A stretch of DNA of 20,525 nt from Cudoniella acicularis (GCA_013054445.1 JAAMPI010001056.1:1-20525), one strand, 5' to 3'; positions 8,609-19,324 are shown, counted from the first letter of the stretch. The notes: generated from the letters alone by a model not told the origin. A program made the numbers and translations.

Positions 8609-9439
8609 GCGAGTTAGGGCATACGGTTAGCCGGAACGGCCTAGTATTCACTATCACTAAATCGGAGTAGAGGTACCTAGAGGGTTAAGTTAGTAGGATC
8701 GAGCGTCGAAGGTGTTTTACTCTTATTAGTAGTATATAACTAATTCCGAGCTATATTATCTCTAGAATTGACAGTTCTAGATCACGTGACAGTACGATAA
8801 TACTGTTATAAGACATTTAGGGGTCGTTTCCCTTCTTTTAACCTTAAGTCTTCTAATTTCTATCTTCTTAACTACTAGTAATCTCTAAATTGATCATATA
8901 TTCGGGTTCTTTAATCTTCGTTAATTATATGTCTAGATTTAAATCTTTATTCTTATACCTAAGTCATAAATCTAGACCTTAAGCCTAACTTTAGAAAGCT
9001 CTCTAGCCGGTACGGTAAAGAGGATCACTTTAAGCCAGTTTAAGAACTCTAACTAGTATAGTAGATACTCCGAATCTAATAGTATATAAATCATACTTAT
9101 TGCCGTTTTATAGTGCTTGTGCTATTACCCCTATCGTATACTCTTTAAAACATAAGAACGAAGTTAGACTTCTAGTAGCAGACGGACCTTTTATAGCGGT
9201 TAGTAGAATGCCCGAACCCGCTCGGTTTACTCCGATACTTAGAGTTAAAGCCCCGCCACACGTAGTATAGCTTATACTAAACATTATCGCAATTAAAGTG
9301 GTTTACGCCCGCTAAAGGAGGCTTATAGCTACTTATCTAGTATACCGGGTATTATAAGAGAGGCGTAGAGGATTAATACGAGATTCTAGAGAACGGTTTA
9401 CTAAGGCTAAATATACGAATAGGGCGTTAAAAGTATAGT
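8609..9439. other. intergenic, upstream of the zinc-finger gene
   Basis: No coding frame could be supported on either strand. The stretch is less AT-biased in places. It contains a 7-bp inverted repeat TCTAGAA..TTCTAGA (8761-8767 and 8775-8781) close to a CACGTG hexamer (8783-8788). It presumably includes the promoter of the gene at 9440; no definite element can be assigned. Confidence 0.4.
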
Positions 9440-10657
9440 ATGGCCTCGCTAAGCGAATTGGCTTTAAACCTAGACCGACGTAGAGACCTATAAGTCGCTA
9501 GCCACCTTATCGGTTTATATCTTATCATTTACCCTCGACCTCTTATCACGGCGTTTAGTCAGCCTTAAAATGATACCTAGGCACTCTCACTACGCCTAAG
9601 CTTCTGCCTAGTAAAATGTTAGAGACATAAACTTGATATACTATATATATCAGTTGCCTCTTCGTCCTATCTAGGTAGGTTATCTTATTCTTTACTAGGA
9701 TCTAACCTTGACTTTTTCGTTAGAAACGTTCTTTATCCTTTAGAGAAATCGGAGCCTGACGAGACGGTTCGCTATCTCCTCGAGCCTCTAATTTACGGGA
9801 CCTATTTATAACGTATCTCGGGAGCAATTTTTACGCTCTTCTTTTTAACGATAGAGACCCTTATAGCTCAGATACCCGTAGCCTTTAATCTTACTATCAG
9901 TAGAAGTTTAGATGACTACTAGTCTTAACCGTAGAATCCGTTATATCTAGTCGGCTTAGTATTTGCGTAATAGTGGCCAAATTATATAGGACGACTACTT
10001 AATTCACTATCGACTAAAAGGCTTCTTTTACCCTACGACAGTAACCTCTCTCTATTCCCTACCTCTATTAGTTCGTCCGGTGTTTAATAATAGTAACGAA
10101 TAAACGCCTCGTAATAGTATTCCTCGTAATCAACTTAATAAGACTTTATCTATACTCTAGACTATTATAGTAGACTGTCTCCCTTTATATCGACCTTACT
10201 ATCACGACTACTCTTATTCCCGCTTATAAAACAATCTCCTAACACGTCCCCCGCGCCTTCGGATCGTATCTCTTCCCTATCTATATATAGTCACTCGAAT
10301 ATAGGACAACAAAACGACCGGCTATTCAAGTGCGACTAATGTCTATAATCCTTTAACCGTAACTACGATCTTAAGCGGCATAAACGGATCTACTTGGCAG
10401 TAAAGCCTTTCCTTTACGGGTATTACGAAAAGAGCTTTTTAAGGAAAGATATATTAAAGGTTCGTTCTTAATTCGGTCTGATTCGTAGATTAGAGCGAGG
10501 AGATAGCTGATTAAACGAATAGAGACATGTCCTCGTAAAAGGGTACGGGAAGACTATCGTAGAAGATATATCGAATATATAGGTAAATAAACAGACTACT
10601 ATTAATAAATCGGAGGCGATCGTCAACTTAATAAAGTAAAAGATAGAGGAGATTTGA
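9440..10657 (+). pseudogene. C2H2 zinc-finger transcription factor, RIP-mutated, one intron
   Basis: ATG at 9440 (MASLSELALNLDRRRDL) opens one frame of 385 codons (1,155 nt after removing the intron) ending in TGA at 10655-10657, with no frameshift seen. The only interruptions are TAA/TAG, which read well as Gln. A Gln-rich stretch lies around 10082-10142 and a Ser/Pro-rich stretch follows. The DNA-binding part is C-terminal. Finger 1 starts at 10331 and reads FKCD*CLQSFNRNYDLKRHKRIY: CX2CX12HX3H spacing with the last His changed to Tyr. Finger 2 reads FLYGYYEKSFLRKDILK, continued after the intron as RHVLVKGYGK; both Cys and the final Cys are Tyr. The layout matches fungal two-finger regulators with an ..AVKPFPC.. 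linker. It probably was a nuclear regulator; target unknown; dead in this copy. Confidence 0.8.
10460..10522 (+). other. spliceosomal intron inside zinc finger 2
   Basis: 63 bp, GTTCGT at the donor, CTGAT branch-like site at 10507-10511, AATAG at the acceptor. Removing it joins ..RKDILK to RHVLVKG, restoring the 12-residue Cys-to-His spacing of the finger, which is strong support for the call. Confidence 0.8.
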
Positions 10658-11172
10658 TTCTCTTCTCCTTTTTCTTTATAGGTAGGCGTAAGTGTTATAG
10701 TGTAGGTTACTATAGTAGGCGGGCGGTATAGATAGAGTTTCGGTATAGAAGAAGGGTGTTTAGGAGGTTATAATATTATTAAATTTATAATAGATATAGA
10801 GTTAGTCTTTAGACTTTTATTTTCTTCTTTAGCTTTACCCTTTACTCTAAGGTCTGTTAGACAGCTTTATAGGAACCTGTTATAGAGTGTTTGCCTTGAT
10901 TATACGATGACATATGCCTAAATCTACCTATCGGTAAGTAGGACTAATATTACCTTCCCAGATAGGTGCTTAGAAACTCTCTTTAAGGAATCAACCGAGC
11001 TATAAAATCATCTACTAGCTGCTGCCCTATCGCTATAGGAGCTAGCGGGGCAGGCAGTATCCTCTCGGTCCCGTACGTTCTCGACATGATGTCGCTGATC
11101 ACTGGTATAGATCGAGGAGCGGATATGGCTTGGTTGTTAGTATAGTATTGTTCGTCGACATGTTAGGGCTCT
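10658..11172. other. intergenic between zinc-finger gene and long ORF
   Basis: AT-rich first half, then a more balanced segment (10,860-11,160) that keeps CA/TG dinucleotides. No conserved coding frame was recognised. It likely holds the promoter of the gene starting at 11173. Confidence 0.35.
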
Positions 11173-12870
11173 ATGATCGTAAGGGTAGGTGTTTGTTAAA
11201 GAGACAGGTCACGGATCGTAGGCAAGTCGTAGCCACTACTATAAGGTCGGAGACGAGGCGATTATATTAGAGTGGCTAGAGGAGTCTAGTCTGGTGTTAG
11301 CGAGTCCTAAGAGAAGGTTAGTGAAGACGGAGAAGTAGAGTTTGTTAAGTCAGGTCCCGAACGCTTAGTATTTCGATATAAGTTGTAATCATCTTCGCCG
11401 TAGGAATACGAGCGCGACATAGCGTAAGTAGAGAGGGAAAGGAGGTCGTTCTAACTGCCGTGGCTGCTATAGCTATAACGTCTGTTCTATAGGACGATAG
11501 TCGAGTATAAAGCGTAGGAGTATAGAGGGGAGACGATTAGTAAACCGATAGTAGAGGCAGGTGCTGATCGGGACATGTTCTTGTTTAGAGGAGGTATTAT
11601 CTAAACAGCCTGGCGTGTCTTATTAATTCTTCTCGACTTAGGGTCGTTATATATCCTCGAGTGTCGAATAAGTTTATCCGACCGCGAAAATCTTTTTATA
11701 TAGCCCGGGTATTAGTATATATAAGGCTTCTCTCTAGTATATATTCGAATATGTCTTGTCTAGTGTTCGAGACGATAAAAAGCTTTATCGTATAAAGGAC
11801 ACTTATATAGTCGTAGGAAGCCCTGTTAGTCGTTGTCTCCGTACTAGCTATTAACGGCTACTATTTCTACTCCTTTATTATTATTAAAGCTCCCTATTCT
11901 TACTCTAAGTTTGAATAATATAAGCCGTTATAGTAAAGCAGATAGAGATAATATACTAAAGGGATTTATTAAGAAGAATATCTTAGCTACGGGCGTAGAA
12001 AGACAGAGGGTAGTAGTTTATATACCGGAGAATTCCGATCAAGATCTAGAATTATATAGGCGAATAGAATTAAGGGATTTAGATAGAATTTCGATATACG
12101 GAATTTTGTTTTCCTTGTCCTTTCGTTAGTAATAAGTTGATCGAGGCTATAGGTTAGGGATTAGTATATAAGAGAGTAGTAGGACGGGCCTTTCGCCGAA
12201 AGAAAACAAATAAACCTATAGTTCGTAGGTTCTACTAGTACTTGTTGTCCTTAGATTAGAATTCTTTTCGAGCAAGCTATAAAGCCTTAAAAGAGCTGTC
12301 TATTAACTCCGGGGAAAGATCCGGGGAACTATACCGATCATCGATTAAGGTAAACCTAAACGAACTATAGTTCCGAAAAGAAGCCACGAACTTTAGGGGC
12401 TAACTATACTATCGTAGAATAAGTTATATTTTAAATTTATATACCTATAGCTTAGCTCTTCTTAGGGCATTACCGATTCTAAATAGAGTAGTCGCTTTCT
12501 AAGGCTATTACGAGTAGGAAATACCCTATTATAACTTTAACTATATATAAATTTAATCGGCTTTCTTTTTATAAATACTTCGGAATTTAAATAAAGAGCT
12601 AAAGGTACTATTAAGAGAACGTAAAACTATCGATCATACTAGAGCTAGTATCGGTCGTTACGAAAGTCAGGTAGCTTAGTATTTCCGGTTAAAGCGCGAA
12701 TACTAGAACGCGCCGTAAAGGTAGGGTCATCGCGGGCACGTTTCGAATAGACGAAACACCTTGACTATTAGCGATCTAGTATATAATATATCAATCCTAG
12801 GCTATCGTCACCTATTGATTTAGAGATAACAAAATAGCTATAGACTCTAGAATATAGGCTAGGAATCTAG

Positions 12871-13043
12871 AGAACCCTTGTCGAAAAGGTATTACTTTAA
12901 GGCTAAAAGTCGCGAAAACTATAGACTCCCTATCGAAAAGGCGTTATAGTTAAACTAAAAATCGCGGAAACTATAGGCCCCCTATCAAAATAGCGTTATA
13001 GATAAACTAAAAGTAGAATCTATAGATTCCCTACCAGAAACGC
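12871..13043 (+). repeat. tandem repeat, about 52-bp unit, 3.4 copies
   Basis: Units at 12871-12922 (52 bp), 12923-12974 (52 bp), 12975-13023 (49 bp) and a partial unit from 13024. Shared core CCCTATCGAAAAGGCGTTATAG followed by AACTAAAA.TCGCGGAAACTAT. The unit is not a multiple of three, so each copy is read in another phase, yet the surrounding frame stays open (allowing TAA/TAG for Gln). Confidence 0.8.
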
Positions 13044-13335
13044 TCCGTCTTTAAGCGACCCTTATTAGAAAGGCATTTAGAAGTCGGAGAGATTATATAT
13101 AGACGCCCTATATATAAAATAAGGGTTCTTCTTTATTAGTTAGAGTCGTCGCCTCGTTTTACTATAGATTACGAACCGCTCGAGATACTTTCCCCTATTA
13201 TACCGCTGCCGACTCTTATCCTCGAAGGTACTAGGCATTTGGTTATAGATTACGAGCTAATACTTATAGTTAATACGCTATCGTAGTCTCTAGTTCTTAA
13301 AATTATTAACCGAGAGAGCCGTATATTAGTCATAA

Positions 13336-13421
13336 ATAAGGTTAAGGTCATATATAAAGCCGGGGTCAAACATAAGGTTAAGGTCAAATATAAGGCCAAG
13401 GTCACGTATAAGGCTAAGCAG
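13336..13421 (+). repeat. 18-bp tandem repeat encoding a Gly/Gln hexapeptide repeat
   Basis: Four full units plus a partial one (starts at 13336, 13354, 13372, 13390, 13408), consensus ATAAGG(C/T)(C/T)AAGGTCA... In the main frame it reads a GQGxxQ-type hexapeptide, with TAA standing for CAA. In another frame it reads a Lys/Val repeat. The period is exactly divisible by three, as expected for a coding repeat. Confidence 0.8.
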
Positions 13422-14919
13422 GTAAGAGGCTACCTAGACTTTCTTAAGAGCCCTAGACTTACTATTACTAATAGAAACATAAGCGAACTATTCTTAATAT
13501 CAGTTAGCTTTTCTATATACGTCTAAACAATAACCTATAAAAGCTTTTCTACGTGATAACAGACGAAATTAAAGTAGACGATTCCGACTAGGGCAAAATA
13601 GCGTTAGTACTAGGAATATATATTCTTAGGAAAAGACTCGACGGGTATTACGAAGTTATTATTAATAAATCATATATTCCGTAGCTTCTCGATTATAATT
13701 TTCTGTTCCTCGATAAGGCTAAATTCGAATTCCTGTTCGATTATAATCTAACGTAATTAACGAAGATAGAAGTAGATATATATAGTATATAGGGGGTAAG
13801 AAGAAGATCTTATACCCGCTTCCTCGAAAACTCTTTTAAGGCGATCTAGTTTCGACGTAGTAAGGGACTTAAATCATGCCTTCGCTTAATCACCCTACTA
13901 TACCTAGAAACAGCACTTGAATAGGCTATCTTAAGTAACGATATACTAGTAATCCTATTACTTACTTCGTTTATAAGTTATAATACTGACTATTATTAGG
14001 AATCTAGTCTTCCGGTTCGGGAGAAATTTATCTTATGTCTTATATTACTCGCTCTAAGTTTATTCGAAGACTATAACACCCGCTCGGCTATCTATCTCCT
14101 TAAGAAAAACTAAGATAGAGTATTATAAGCGTTTCGGAAAGATTTTACGGATTTATTTAAGGCTACGTTCGCGAAATACTAAAATCGTAAAATAGAAGCT
14201 TAACTTATTAGACTTATACGACGCGTGTTTATATTTACTAGCGGCCTCGAGGATGTCTACTAACTCAAATTTGATAGTAAGTATACGGTAATTAATAATC
14301 TTAATAAACTCGGTTCTTTTATTAGTATTACGGGTTCGATTTGCTTTAAGAATTTCGACTTATAAGCGATACTTAGCGCTCTTTATAAGTCTAAAGCTAT
14401 TACTAATAGATATATTAATACCTTAGATATAGCTAAATTGATTAGCAAGTTAATAACTTTACTTCTAATTAGATTCTAGTCAGACTTAGTATAATATTCT
14501 AGATTACGGCCTAAAATAATACTAACGTTCTTTAGGGTCTTCCGACTCAGGTGCCTATATAATTACCCTTCTACTATAAACTCCGTAGCCCGTTAACTAT
14601 CTATCCGAAGAAGAGGTTTAGCGATCGGAAGCTAGTTAATAGGGACGTAGTGAAACTTTAACTTGGTAGTGTCGTAATAGGGTCGACTTCCTAGAAACTT
14701 ATAAGGGATGCTAATATATAGTAAGGTATTCCTAATAGTTATCTTAAACAGTTTTAATAAACAGTCTTAGCCTACTATCGCCGCTCGACTATAGCTTTAA
14801 TAAAAAGATTACTTCTAATCGAACTATCTTAAAAGAGAAACCGAAATAGATAAAGAGGAGCGTCCGCTAGTCTATTAAGGAGAGATTTATAGGCCCTCGA
14901 GTAAAGTCTAGCGTATATA

Positions 14920-15245
14920 GTCTTAGGCGTATCTTTTTATCTATATGTTATAAATTCCTGGTCAATCGTAGCTATATAGTATTATAAAGAATAGAGATAC
15001 CTCTATAGAATTAAGAGATTTAGACTAATAATCGTCTCGCTATTATTGACTTATTATCTTATATAAGTCACGTTAGACCTAGGATTTTCTCTCCGAATAT
15101 ATATAGAAGATCGTATTCCGTAGCGAATTTGATTCTATAGATACTTAAAAGATACTAACTCCGTAGGAAACCCCTACTAGCGACTAAACTCTAGTCTCTA
15201 GAACTTCTCTACTTAGCCGAAGTCTAAGACAAATTTTGCCACTCC
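14920..15245 (+). repeat. direct repeat, copy 1 (C-terminus and 3' flank of the long ORF)
   Basis: Shows stepwise similarity to 17050-17265: a block CTTAGGC.GTAT..TATAAAT and AGCTATATAGTATTATAAA, then about 125 bp absent from the other copy, then a block starting TTTGATTCTATAGATACTTA and running through CCGAAG.CTAAGACA. It overlaps the stop of the long ORF. Divergence is substantial, so the relationship is judged by eye. Confidence 0.55.
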
Positions 15246-15605
15246 TTAAGTACCTGACAAAGAGGGGCGGAGAAAAGCAACTTATCTTTCTCGAAGAAGC
15301 CTCTAACTAGGATATAAAGCGCCACTTGTCCTTATAATGTCAGACTATAGGGCCGGCATATATACGAGTAAGGGGCCTTGCCGAGGTATAAAGACTCGGA
15401 AAGAAGTAGCCTCGTCCCGTATAGTAGAGCGGTAAGCTGCTAATAAAACGATACGGACCGGCTTAGTTGCTTTTTACTAGCCCCCTTTATATTATACTAG
15501 ACCTCGGGCTATATACGTCGTAAGTGCTTTTTATAAGTAGCGGTTAAATCCTAACTGGCCTTAATACCGATACTACCCAGGCAACATTCGCGTCAAGATC
15601 TGATC
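15133..15605. other. 3' flank of long ORF and upstream region of the Ras-like gene
   Basis: The first ~110 bp belong to the direct repeat. The remainder is non-coding as far as can be seen and presumably contains the Ras-like promoter. A GAGGGGCGGAG motif at 15262-15272 and a CCCCCTTTATATTATAC stretch at about 15481-15497 are possible promoter parts; nothing firm. Confidence 0.35.
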
Positions 15606-17052
15606 ATGCTATTCGTATATAAGCTAGCGGTACTAGGGGATAGAGGCGTTAGGAAAACTACTTTAGTCTTACGGCTTAGATTTAAAGACTTCGTAGAAGA
15701 GGTAAGCCTATAAGTTTTATAAAATGTTTTATAATTAAAAAGTTCGTATTAACGTTTATAAAGTATAATCCTATTATCGAAGATTCCTATATAATAGAAG
15801 TGGTAGTCAATAACCAGTAATATACGCTAGAGATTATTAATATAGCCGGCGTAGACGAATATTCTTATTTCGGAGATAAATAGATTCGTACTAATAAAGG
15901 ATTTATACTAGTATATAATATTTCGTTAAGACTATCTTTTATACGAATCTAAAGACTATACGATCAGATCTAAAAAATCAAGAAGTCGACGTATCCTTAC
16001 TCTAGTTCTCGAGTACTAATAGTACTCGTTAGGAATAAAGTCGATATTATAAAGCGGAAGGTGTCTCTACTAGAAGGCGAGGGCATAGCGCGAAAATTAG
16101 GATATAAATTTCTCGAAATATCAGTAAGGACGATAAAAACGTTAAGGAGTCTTTCTATATAATAATAAGGCAGTTATAGAAACCAAGTATAATAACAGGT
16201 ATAAAGGTATTAGACGATCTTCTAGATTTATAGCCTAAGTAGAAGAATCTTATTAGTTATCTAGAGAACGAAATCTCTAAGTCGGCTATAATAAACACGA
16301 GGCCTCTTATCCTAGTAGAGGCTCCTTAGGTTCACGCGTAGACGGAGCTTCCTACTAGTAAGAGTAAAGCAGTATATACGCCGATATCTAGGAATCCTTA
16401 GGCAGAAGAGAATATAAGTCCGCGTTTCTAGTAAAGATTTATAATAACTCTTTACGTCCCTCGCTTCGTAAAACGCTAACGGTCATTTCCGGGTATCAAT
16501 AGCTTCTAATCTCCCTCTCGACCTTAGTCACAGGTCTCGTAAAACTAAAGGGCAAGTTCCGTTAGTTATAGTATATTATAACTATTAGAGAATCTAGACT
16601 ACTATATACTTAAGGGCAATTATAACCTTTAGGTTTAGATGGCTTTTAGAGATATTATAACCTTTTTCTTAAGGCTTTAGAGTAAAATAAAGGATTTCGA
16701 AAAGAAAGAGAAGTTCGCGAGAATAATAGCTATAATCGATATCGAAGACAATTATATAGGCGGGGATGTTTGTTCGGAAATTAGAGACAACGAAGAAACG
16801 CTTGCTATAGAAAGGGTAGAAAAGGTAGACAAAGTAGGTATAGTATAGTAGGTTAAGTTAGCGCTTGTCAAGTGTTAAAAGTTATATAAAGATATTAGCG
16901 ATAAAGTTGTCCGGCGGGGAGAATATAGAGACAAAATCTAGGAGATAAAGAAAGAATTCGTAGAGGTGATTAAGATAGTAGTAAAGCTTTATTCTAGAGG
17001 TATAATAGCTTAAAGGGTATTATTAAGGAAGTTAGGGACCGTAGGAGTATGA
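15606..17052 (+). pseudogene. Ras-family small GTPase with long C-terminal extension, RIP-mutated
   Basis: ATG at 15606; exon 1 15606-15701, exon 2 15764-17052, terminal TGA at 17050-17052. G1 reads GDRGVRKTT (15636-15662); Arg at the second P-loop Gly is a GGG to AGG change. The effector region reads YNPIIEDSY, i.e. Ras-type YDPTIEDSY with two transitions. G3 reads NIAGVDEY (15839-15862), with Asp to Asn by RIP and Val at the place of catalytic Gln61. G4 is NKVD (16034-16045). In G5 (SAK) one base is missing near 16124, after which KNVKESFY continues the last Ras helix. The frame then runs without further shifts through a Ser/Pro/Gln-rich linker (to about 16560) and a charged, probably helical segment (16639-17049), some 300 residues beyond the GTPase fold. 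No CAAX box at the end. GTP-binding signalling role by family; the extension is not recognised. Confidence 0.82.
15702..15763 (+). other. spliceosomal intron in the Ras-like gene
   Basis: 62 bp, GTAAGC donor, TTAAC branch-like site at 15749-15753, AAG acceptor. Removing it joins ..DFVEE to YNPIIEDSY, exactly the Ras switch I spacing. Confidence 0.75.
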
Positions 17053-17265
17053 TCTTAGGCCGTATTTTCTTATTTATATACTATAAATCTCTAGGCAAGT
17101 CATTAAATCGTGGCTATATAGCGTTATAAATCCGAAGGATAGAGTTTGATTCTATAGATACTTAGAGATATCAATTTTATAGGAACTCCTTACTATCGAA
17201 TAGACCCTAGCCTTATATTTAAATATTCTCTACGGCCGAAGCCTAAGACATATTTCGTTACTAAA
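17053..17265 (+). repeat. direct repeat, copy 2 (3' flank of the Ras-like gene)
   Basis: Partner of 14920-15245, lacking an internal ~125 bp. It begins directly after the Ras-like stop. Its position after two consecutive plus-strand genes suggests either a duplicated 3' region or a short dispersed element. Confidence 0.5.
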
Positions 17266-17673
17266 CGCTACTTTTATATTTTCCTAGAACCGTATATAAG
17301 TATATACGTAGAGCGAGGCAACTAGATCTAAGTATATACGCTATATCGACAGCCGGAACGTCGGGAGCCTACCCTAGGGTCGTATACGGCGTAGTGGCAC
17401 TTTTAGTATCTACCTTACTAGCCTGCCTTCCCTGTTCTAGAGCCCGTACCCTATACTATTTGACATAGCCCCTCGTTTAACTTCCCCTACCTTTATTCCC
17501 TTAAATAGTTTCGTTATACTCGTAACTCTAACTATTAATTCTAATTATATATAACTATACGCAAGTAGAATTCCTTTACGGTCATATCCGATATACTATT
17601 CGTATATAATATATAAACTACGAAGCGACCTATAAACGCTGTCCCCTAAACGTTGTCGCTATAGAGCTTAGGT
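17266..17673. other. intergenic, no supported gene
   Basis: Balanced-to-AT composition with a pyrimidine-rich run at about 17480-17505 (CTTCCCCTACCTTTATTCCC), as seen upstream of many fungal transcription starts. No conserved frame identified on either strand. Confidence 0.35.
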
Positions 17674-17916
17674 ATGTTAAATAAATTAGAGTATCTTCTA
17701 GACTTAATAAGAAATAAAGACTAGACGAACGCTATAGTGACTACTATACCCTGGCTTACTATCTTATATTATATATAAAGTTTAGATCACGCCCCGGTTA
17801 TTATAACTACTTATTTAATCTCCTTAAATCGGAATCGATACTTATTTAATAGGTTTGTTCTATATGTCACTACGGGCCTTAATAGTATATCTTCGAGTAT
17901 AAGTACTATAAGTTGA
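17674..17916 (+). pseudogene. possible small gene, 80 codons to TGA
   Basis: ATG at 17674 (MLNKLEYLLDLIRNKD) followed by one frame with a TAG and a TAA, both possible Gln codons, to TGA at 17914-17916. The frame could continue past it if TGA was CGA. It follows a pyrimidine-rich stretch. No family recognised. In an AT-rich RIP region an 80-codon frame with two stops is weak evidence, so this is offered as a candidate only. Confidence 0.25.
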
Positions 17917-18377
17917 CGACTTGTCGACCCTATATAAACAAAGTTTAGATGTCACGCCGTTTTATTTGTTTAAGTAGGTATATAATCAGTCTTATCACGC
18001 TAATTATTATTTTCCCTCTAGCTTGATTATAACTGATATGTTCTTAGGGAAAGATCTAGTAAGGATAGTGTCGTTCGTATTATAATAAAGTGATAGATAA
18101 AGATAAATAGTTTAGATCTAGGTTTAGATAATATAATAATAATATAGAGTAAGGTTAACCTACTTTATATTATCTAAGCCTTCTATAAAATCATTTTATA
18201 TAGATTGTCTTACGAACTATTTTACTAATATATTAATTACTATACGCTATTACTAAAATAGTTATATAATAGTAAAAGAAAGTCTGATAACTTAATACGC
18301 GACTTTTATTTTTAGTAGGAAGGTTATCCCCGTACTAAGCGAGCCCCTAGATTTTTACGAGGTAGTATAAGAGCTGT
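17917..18377. other. AT-rich intergenic stretch with a palindrome
   Basis: No coding frame supported. The only structure noted is the imperfect palindrome at 18124-18177. It lies beyond the 3' ends of the small candidate ORF (plus) and of the patatin-like gene (minus), so it is a convergent intergenic region where terminators would be expected. Confidence 0.4.
18124..18177. repeat. imperfect palindrome centred on GGTTAACC
   Basis: Outer arms TTAGATAATATA (18124-18135) and TATATTATCTAA (18166-18177) are perfect reverse complements. Inside, AGTAAGGTT and AACCTACT nearly pair, with one extra A, around a central GGTTAACC. A 12-bp AT-rich insert interrupts the left arm. Confidence 0.75.
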
Positions 18378-19324
18378 TTAAATCCGCTGCCTTTTTCTTG
18401 TTATAAGGTCACCCTCGGCCGACCTCTTCCTCTTCCTATAATATGCTCCCCTAAAGTGAGTATCTAACTCTTGTTCTGATATTAACTCTTATATCAGATA
18501 TAGTGATCTACTGATATTATATAGTTCTAAGTCGTCTTGCTTAAGGAATATCGTAAACCTGCCGCTAAGACTTAACTCTACTCGTTTCCGAAAGTTTCTA
18601 TCTTTATTAATAAAAGAACACTCGCCGACTTCTCCGGGAATAGGACAGTTGTTTAAGTAAAAAGTAGCGTTTAATAGCTGATCGAGTAGTAATTTAAATA
18701 TAGGATTGCTTCGGCGTACCGAGTAGAATATAGAGCTAGTACCTATATGTTTCTTATTATATCCTTCCGGGATTAAGTCTAATTCGAAGTAGAATAAAGA
18801 TATAATAGTATAGCGTACTATATTATTAATAACTTTAGTTATTAAATGATCTTCCTAAGCCTTTAATTAGAGCTTAGGTATACTCTTCGTATTGTCTAGC
18901 CTTAGTAATACGCTATCAAACTCGATATCGAGGCGGTAATATCTAGGATAAGTTCGGAAGATCTGTTTGACATGTTTATCACGTATTCTCTCCTAGAATA
19001 TACGACACAATCTAGGAAAAGCTCTATCTTTCTAGAGACTAAGGAGACTAGTTACTAATATAGATAGCTTATCGCTATTCGTACGCGGGGCACCGGTACC
19101 TAGCGAGACTATAAAATCAGGCTCTTTAGCTAGTAGGGACATAGCTACTATCTCTAAAAGCGCCGAGATAAGCGGGTCATTCTCGAGGGGTCCTACGTCT
19201 TAGAACGTGTCGACCCTATCTATTTGTTTAGGTAGGAAAATCCTATAGAATACGGTTAGTCATACGAGACATTAGAGGGGAGGGGAGCGTAGTAAACCCA
19301 GGTACTGTTAAGGCAGATCTTATA

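Larger units (their letters stand above)
11173..15132 (+). pseudogene. unrecognised very long Gln-rich protein gene (about 1,300 codons)
   Basis: ATG at 11173 (MIVRVGV..) opens a frame to 12129, interrupted only by TAA/TAG. A one-base phase change at about 12130 leads into a second frame that stays free of TGA and of shifts from 12131 to about 14595. A further phase change leads into a frame ending in TGA at 15130-15132. Each phase change may be an indel or an unrecognised intron. The protein would be rich in Arg and Gln. Readable blocks include VKSGPERLVFRYKL (about 11345), GFIKKNILATGVERQRVVVYIPE (11962-12030), GRAFRRKKTNKPIVRRFY (12185-12240) and SGERSGELYRSSIKVNLNEL (12308-12370), which look like a conserved protein and not random sequence. 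Two tandem repeats lie in the middle. Hydrophobic stretches near the C-terminus may be a RIP artefact (Ser/Pro/Thr to Leu/Ile). I do not recognise the family. It could also be two adjacent genes. Confidence 0.6.

Noticed and set aside
8761..8781. 7-bp inverted repeat as an operator
   Set aside because: Arms too short to be meaningful by themselves in a region of skewed composition.
13336..13421. CRISPR array
   Set aside because: Contiguous 18-bp units without spacers; a coding minisatellite.
11173..15132. Assignment of the long ORF to DUF3723 or a known NLR/ankyrin family
   Set aside because: No matching motif could be pointed to; left as unrecognised.
18124..18177. tRNA or structured RNA gene
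   Set aside because: Palindrome is simple and AT-rich with no cloverleaf, A box or B box; no tRNA or rRNA genes were recognised in the window.
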